A program made the position numbers and the translations under genes. A model generated the notes under the pieces. That model saw only the letters and a program-made list of their open reading frames with translations, did not search any database and was not told the DNA's origin. A stretch of 47,912 bases of DNA from an uncultured Planctomycetota bacterium (GTDB lineage Bacteria; Planctomycetota; Planctomycetia; Pirellulales; Thermoguttaceae). Location: contig ONJR01000076.1 of the NCBI GenBank assembly GCA_900318195.1, positions 1-47,912 of the forward strand, read 5' to 3'. This document shows, one piece after another, positions 44,082-47,912 of the stretch; position 1 is the stretch's first letter; every line of letters starts with the position of its first letter.

Positions 44082-46274
44082 ATGGCTGTCATACTCAACG
44101 TCGAACACTTAAGGAAACATTACGGACCAGACCCTGTGCTAGCGGACGTTACATTTCAGGTGCGCGAAGGCGATAAAATTGGGCTCGTGGGACCAAACGG
44201 ATGCGGAAAAACGACGTTGTTGAACATACTTTCAGGGCGCGAAGAATCGGAGAAGGGACAAATCGAACGTTTCGGAAGCGTCACGATCGGGTACCTCGAG
44301 CAGCGTCCGGAGGTCGACGCGAAGGAAACGTTGCTACAAGCCGGTCGTAGCGCGCTCGCCCATCTACTCGAAGCGCAACGCGAATCGGAGGAAATCGCGG
44401 AAAAAATGGCGAATCCGAATCTCGAGCCCGAGGAGCACGATCGACTCGCGCGGCGATACGACGCGCTTCACGAAGAGCTCATGAGAAAAGACGCGTACAA
44501 TATTGAATACCGCGTCGAACGTATTCTGCACGGAGTCGGATTCCGCGACGAGGACTTCGAGAAGAGCGTCGCGTCCCTCAGCGGCGGCGAGCTCAATCGT
44601 CTGGGACTCGCAAAATTACTACTCGAAGAGCCCGACGTCATGCTACTCGACGAGCCCTCGAACCACCTCGATCTCGCCGCGACTGAGTGGCTCGAAGATT
44701 TCCTCAAGACGACGAACGCTGCCGTCATTCTCGTCAGCCACGATCGATATTTCCTCGACCGCGTTACGAACCGCACCTTCGAACTCTTTGCTGGTACGAT
44801 CGACGATTATCCGGGCAACTTCACCAAATATCTCGGTCTTAAAGAAGAGCGTCTCGCGGTGCAGACGAAGACGTACGAGAAGTACGTCGAAGAGGTAGAA
44901 AAGGCGAAAGACTTCATACGTCGACATCATTACGGAATGAAGGCGGCGCAAGCGGAAGACCGACGCAAAAAGCTCGAACGTCTCGAAGAGAACCCGCCGG
45001 AATTACCGCGCAACGTAACTTCGCCCCCGATGTCCTTTCCTCCCGCCTCGCGCACCGGCGATATCGTCTTCCGCATCGAAGGGTTAGCGAAAGGCTACGG
45101 CGACCGCACGCTATTTAAAGATTACACGTTCGATATTCAACGCGGCGAACGTTGGGCTATTCTAGGACCAAACGGTTGCGGGAAAACGACCTTTCTAAAA
45201 TGTCTTCTAGGGGAGGAAACGCCCGATAAGGGCGCCGTGCGCTTCGGGCAGGGGGTCGAGGTCGGGTATTTCGACCAGCAGCTAAAAGTTGTGGACGATC
45301 AGATCCCGGTCGTGGACGCGATCCGTCCTAAAAAGAAGGTCTTTGAGGATCTGCAGCGACGCAAGTTGCTCGGCGCGTTTGGACTCTCAGGGGATCAGCA
45401 GCTTCTCAAAGTGTGCAATCTCAGCGGCGGACAGCGGTGCCGCGCCGCGTTGGCTAAACTTGCGGCGGACGATCCGAACGTTCTCATACTCGACGAACCG
45501 ACAAACCACCTCGATCTCTGGGCGCGCAAAGCGCTCGAGACCGCGCTTAAGGAATTCGAAGGCAGCGTTATCTTTATCAGCCACGACCGATATTTCGTCG
45601 ATCAAGTGGCGGACAAAATACTCGTCGTTCAGCCAAACGCGACGTACAAGATCGTAGACGGCAACTACTCGACGTTCCGGCACATGGTTAATCGCGGACT
45701 CATTGCCGACCCGTTCCTACCGAACGCGCTCGACGAGCCTTTCACGCCGGAAAAAACGCAACGCACGCCCGTTAAGGCTAATTCGGATATGTCGCGACGC
45801 TCGTCCCTAGAGAAGAAAAGCGACAAGCACAAGGGTAGCGCGCCAAGCGCGCGCGCGACGTCAAACGCGCAACAGGCGCCGAACGTCGTTAAGGGCGCCA
45901 AGGGCAAAAACAAGGGCGCCGTGCCAAAGCTCGACGAAGACGCGAACGCGCGACGCACAAACGGCGTTCCAAGCGCCAAAAAAGGCGATCCGAGCAAATA
46001 CGCCGAACAGAATTTCAAAGCGGAGCAAGGGAAATCGAAACCGAAACCGGAAAAACGCAAGCGAAAGTTCCCATTCCGCAAGGTCGCCGACATAGAGGAC
46101 GAAATTTTCATTCGAGAAACTCACTTGCAAACGCTCAACGACGAGATACTCAAGCCGGAAAATCTGCGCGACGGCGCCAAAATGAAGGAGCTTCAAGCGC
46201 AGATCAAAGAAGAGGAAGAGAAAATAAAACAACTCTACGAGCATTGGGAAGAAGCTTCGGAGCTAAACTGGTAA
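44082..46274 (+). CDS. ABC-F family ATPase, Uup-like
   Basis: A 730-residue cytoplasmic protein with two ABC domains. Domain 1: Walker A GPNGCGKTT at 37-45, signature LSGGELNR near 165, Walker B VMLLDEPSNHLDL. The inter-domain linker contains KAKDFIRRHHYGMKAAQAEDRRKKLERL. Domain 2: GPNGCGKTT near 363, LSGGQRCR near 447, VLILDEPTNHLDL. A low-complexity Lys/Ala/Ser-rich stretch (about 565-665) then leads to a coiled-coil end (EDEIFIRETHLQTLNDEIL, then QAQIKEEEEKIKQLYEHWEE) as in Uup. ABC-F proteins act on ribosomes; Uup also affects transposon excision. The exact role here is not known. Confidence 0.88.
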   Translation: MAVILNVEHLRKHYGPDPVLADVTFQVREGDKIGLVGPNGCGKTTLLNILSGREESEKGQIERFGSVTIGYLEQRPEVDAKETLLQAGRSALAHLLEAQRESEEIAEKMANPNLEPEEHDRLARRYDALHEELMRKDAYNIEYRVERILHGVGFRDEDFEKSVASLSGGELNRLGLAKLLLEEPDVMLLDEPSNHLDLAATEWLEDFLKTTNAAVILVSHDRYFLDRVTNRTFELFAGTIDDYPGNFTKYLGLKEERLAVQTKTYEKYVEEVEKAKDFIRRHHYGMKAAQAEDRRKKLERLEENPPELPRNVTSPPMSFPPASRTGDIVFRIEGLAKGYGDRTLFKDYTFDIQRGERWAILGPNGCGKTTFLKCLLGEETPDKGAVRFGQGVEVGYFDQQLKVVDDQIPVVDAIRPKKKVFEDLQRRKLLGAFGLSGDQQLLKVCNLSGGQRCRAALAKLAADDPNVLILDEPTNHLDLWARKALETALKEFEGSVIFISHDRYFVDQVADKILVVQPNATYKIVDGNYSTFRHMVNRGLIADPFLPNALDEPFTPEKTQRTPVKANSDMSRRSSLEKKSDKHKGSAPSARATSNAQQAPNVVKGAKGKNKGAVPKLDEDANARRTNGVPSAKKGDPSKYAEQNFKAEQGKSKPKPEKRKRKFPFRKVADIEDEIFIRETHLQTLNDEILKPENLRDGAKMKELQAQIKEEEEKIKQLYEHWEEASELNW

Positions 46275-46339
46275 CTCGCCTAAAGACGCTAAGAAAGTCG
46301 CGCTCGGCAATGAGTCGGCTTGTATACGAAAGGAACGAG

Positions 46340-47912
46340 ATGGCGCAACTTGCAAAAAAAGAACATTGGGGCTCTCAGATCGGCGCTGTGCTCGCGGTGG
46401 CGGGTAGCGCCGTCGGGCTTGGTAATTTTTTGCGGTTTCCTGGTCAAGTCGTCAATAACGGCGGCGGCGCGTTTATGATTCCGTATATAATTTCGCTACT
46501 ACTGATAGCGATTCCGATCTCAATGAGCGAGTGGGCGCTTGGTCGTTGCGGCGGTCGCAAGGGCTTTCATTCTCCGCTCGGGGTGTATCACGCGGTTAGC
46601 GGCGGCAAAACGTTTTGGGGCGTTTTAGGCGGTCTCAACGCGCTCGCGCCGTTCGTCATCAATATGTACTACATCTTCGTTGAGTCGTGGTGCCTATTGT
46701 ATGCGTTGCAATATTTAGGGGGTATTCTTCAGCCGTTAGGGCTTGGTTTTTCGTTCTTTTCAGACGTCGCACCCGGTCTTCATCTTTCGACGGCGGATAA
46801 TTACAACGCGTTCTTTGGTTCGCTCGTTGGCATATCGGAGAACGGTTCGCTTTTTAAGTTCTCGTCTTCTCCGCTACTCATAGCGACGGTGGTGTGCACG
46901 GCCGCCAACTTCTTACTCATCTTTTTAGGCGTGTCGCGAGGAATTGAAAAATTCAGCAAGTTCGCGGCGCCGCTCATTCTGATATGCGCCGTTCTCGTAA
47001 TCGTCCGGATCGTTACGCTTGACGCGTCGACGTGCGGCGCGACTCACACATTTCTCGAAGGGCTGGGCTTTATGTGGAATCCGACGCGCGAGATCGTTCA
47101 AGCGTCGGGCGAGGTTGCGCGCACGAACGTGTGGGACTCGTTGCTTAATCCTGACACGTGGCTCGCGGCAACCGCGCAAATTTTCTTCTCCGTTTCGATC
47201 TGCCTCGGCGCCATCTGCACGTACGCGAGTTACGTGCGTCCCAAAGAAGACATTGCGCTCTCGAGTCTCTCGGCGACCGCGACGAACGAATTCTGCGAAG
47301 TCGTGCTCGCCGGCTTCATGACGATCCCGCCGGCTATTATGTTCCTTGGCATGAACGCGGCTGATAAATTCGGCTCGTCGTTTTCGCTAGGATTCGTCGT
47401 TTTACCCAATGTCTTTGAGCTCATGCCGTTTGGACAATTCTTCGGCTTTCTATTCTTCGTGCTACTATTCCTCGCGGCGATCACCAGTTCAATGTCGCTC
47501 GTGCAACCGACAGTAGCGCTCTTCCAGGAGTCTTTCCGCTGGACACGCGGCGCAAGCGTCATATTAGCGGCGGTCGTCAATCTTGTCGGCACGGTTATCG
47601 TGTGCTGGTACACGAAGAACCTCGTCGCGCTCGACGTCTTTGACTTCTGGCTCGCTAACTTCATGCCCTTTGTCTTTGCCATCATCCAAACGACCTTTAT
47701 TATTTTCGTGTGGGGCGTCTCGAACTTCAAAACGGAGCTGGCGAGCGGAGCCAAAATTAAGCCGCCGCTCTTTTTAGTCAACGTTGTCAAATACGCGTCG
47801 TTCCCGTATCTTATTCTGATTGCGTGCTTCTGGGCGTGGAAGAATATTGGCGCGCGCGTTCGTGAAGTCGCAAATAATGAAATCGCGCAATTATCGCTAG
47901 CCTTTTTTGCGG
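46340..47912 (+). CDS. Neurotransmitter:sodium symporter family transporter (3' end outside window)
   Basis: A Na+-dependent transporter of the SNF/NSS family, with 524 codons visible and no stop. The ATG at 46340 has AGGAA five bases upstream. The N-terminus has the family pattern HWGSQIGAVLAVAGSAVGLGNFLRFP and NNGGGAFMIPY (helix 1 and following), which form the Na+ and substrate sites. Further segments include VFIESW-type VESWCLLYALQYLGG, the bacterial FFSVSICLGAICTYASY region, and ATNEFCEVVLAG. At least 11 hydrophobic segments are visible. Substrates in this family are usually amino acids or related compounds; which one is unknown. Confidence 0.9.
   Translation, partial: MAQLAKKEHWGSQIGAVLAVAGSAVGLGNFLRFPGQVVNNGGGAFMIPYIISLLLIAIPISMSEWALGRCGGRKGFHSPLGVYHAVSGGKTFWGVLGGLNALAPFVINMYYIFVESWCLLYALQYLGGILQPLGLGFSFFSDVAPGLHLSTADNYNAFFGSLVGISENGSLFKFSSSPLLIATVVCTAANFLLIFLGVSRGIEKFSKFAAPLILICAVLVIVRIVTLDASTCGATHTFLEGLGFMWNPTREIVQASGEVARTNVWDSLLNPDTWLAATAQIFFSVSICLGAICTYASYVRPKEDIALSSLSATATNEFCEVVLAGFMTIPPAIMFLGMNAADKFGSSFSLGFVVLPNVFELMPFGQFFGFLFFVLLFLAAITSSMSLVQPTVALFQESFRWTRGASVILAAVVNLVGTVIVCWYTKNLVALDVFDFWLANFMPFVFAIIQTTFIIFVWGVSNFKTELASGAKIKPPLFLVNVVKYASFPYLILIACFWAWKNIGARVREVANNEIAQLSLAFFA

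Overview
The window looks like a chromosomal segment of a planctomycete, or a close relative in the PVC group. The main clue is the N-terminal motif [12 protein letters not shown] on the large exported cyclophilin-type protein, a variant of the planctomycete surface-protein leader usually written LEPR-x-LL. Supporting clues are a Pro/Gln-rich membrane protein ending in a squalene-cyclase-like alpha-toroid, a Tat-exported Gfo/Idh/MocA oxidoreductase, a Tat-exported DUF362 protein, and many short conserved hypotheticals. The taxonomic call is inference; no 16S gene is present.

Region 1 (1-16.4 kb) is housekeeping and surface functions. It holds a small repeat protein resembling the tail of Rpn/PD-(D/E)XK transposases, two related secreted low-complexity proteins, a Tat Gfo/Idh oxidoreductase, a PSP1/RicT protein and a zinc-ribbon CD225 membrane protein. 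These are followed by the alpha-toroid protein, ribosomal protein L33, a 1284-residue cyclophilin/Ig-like protein with a Ser-Gly-Asp repeat tail, an ABC ATPase, two hypotheticals and tRNA-Val(UAC). Several sigma70-like promoters and intrinsic terminators are readable.

Region 2 (16.6-41.6 kb) is one long co-directional polysaccharide locus of 20 genes behind a good promoter at 16586-16614. Its first module is a PglE-like aminotransferase, PglC-like phosphosugar transferase, PglD-like acyltransferase, acyl carrier protein and FkbH-like enzyme. This suggests an amino sugar N-acylated from an ACP-bound glyceryl group. The second module is bracketed by two LicD proteins and holds an ATP-grasp ligase, a GNAT, a class V aminotransferase and a cytidylyltransferase fused to a Gfo/Idh domain. 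It looks like a route to an unidentified CDP-activated amino compound that LicD would transfer as a phosphodiester. Then come two glycosyltransferases, an acetyltransferase, a pyruvyltransferase, Wzy and Wzx. The last module is a CapE/CapG/CapF set for UDP-L-FucNAc, interrupted by an IspD/TarI-like cytidylyltransferase and an SDR, and followed by a membrane O-acyltransferase.

Region 3 (41.6-47.9 kb) returns to housekeeping: a Tat DUF362 protein closed by a bidirectional terminator, a KpsF/KdsD isomerase on the minus strand, an ABC-F ATPase, and a neurotransmitter:sodium symporter-family protein that runs off the end.

The strongest candidates for new biology are the ACP/FkbH amino-sugar acylation module and the LicD-flanked module with its cytidylyltransferase-oxidoreductase fusion, whose second domain has lost the usual EKP lysine. 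Both are predictions from domain content and gene order.
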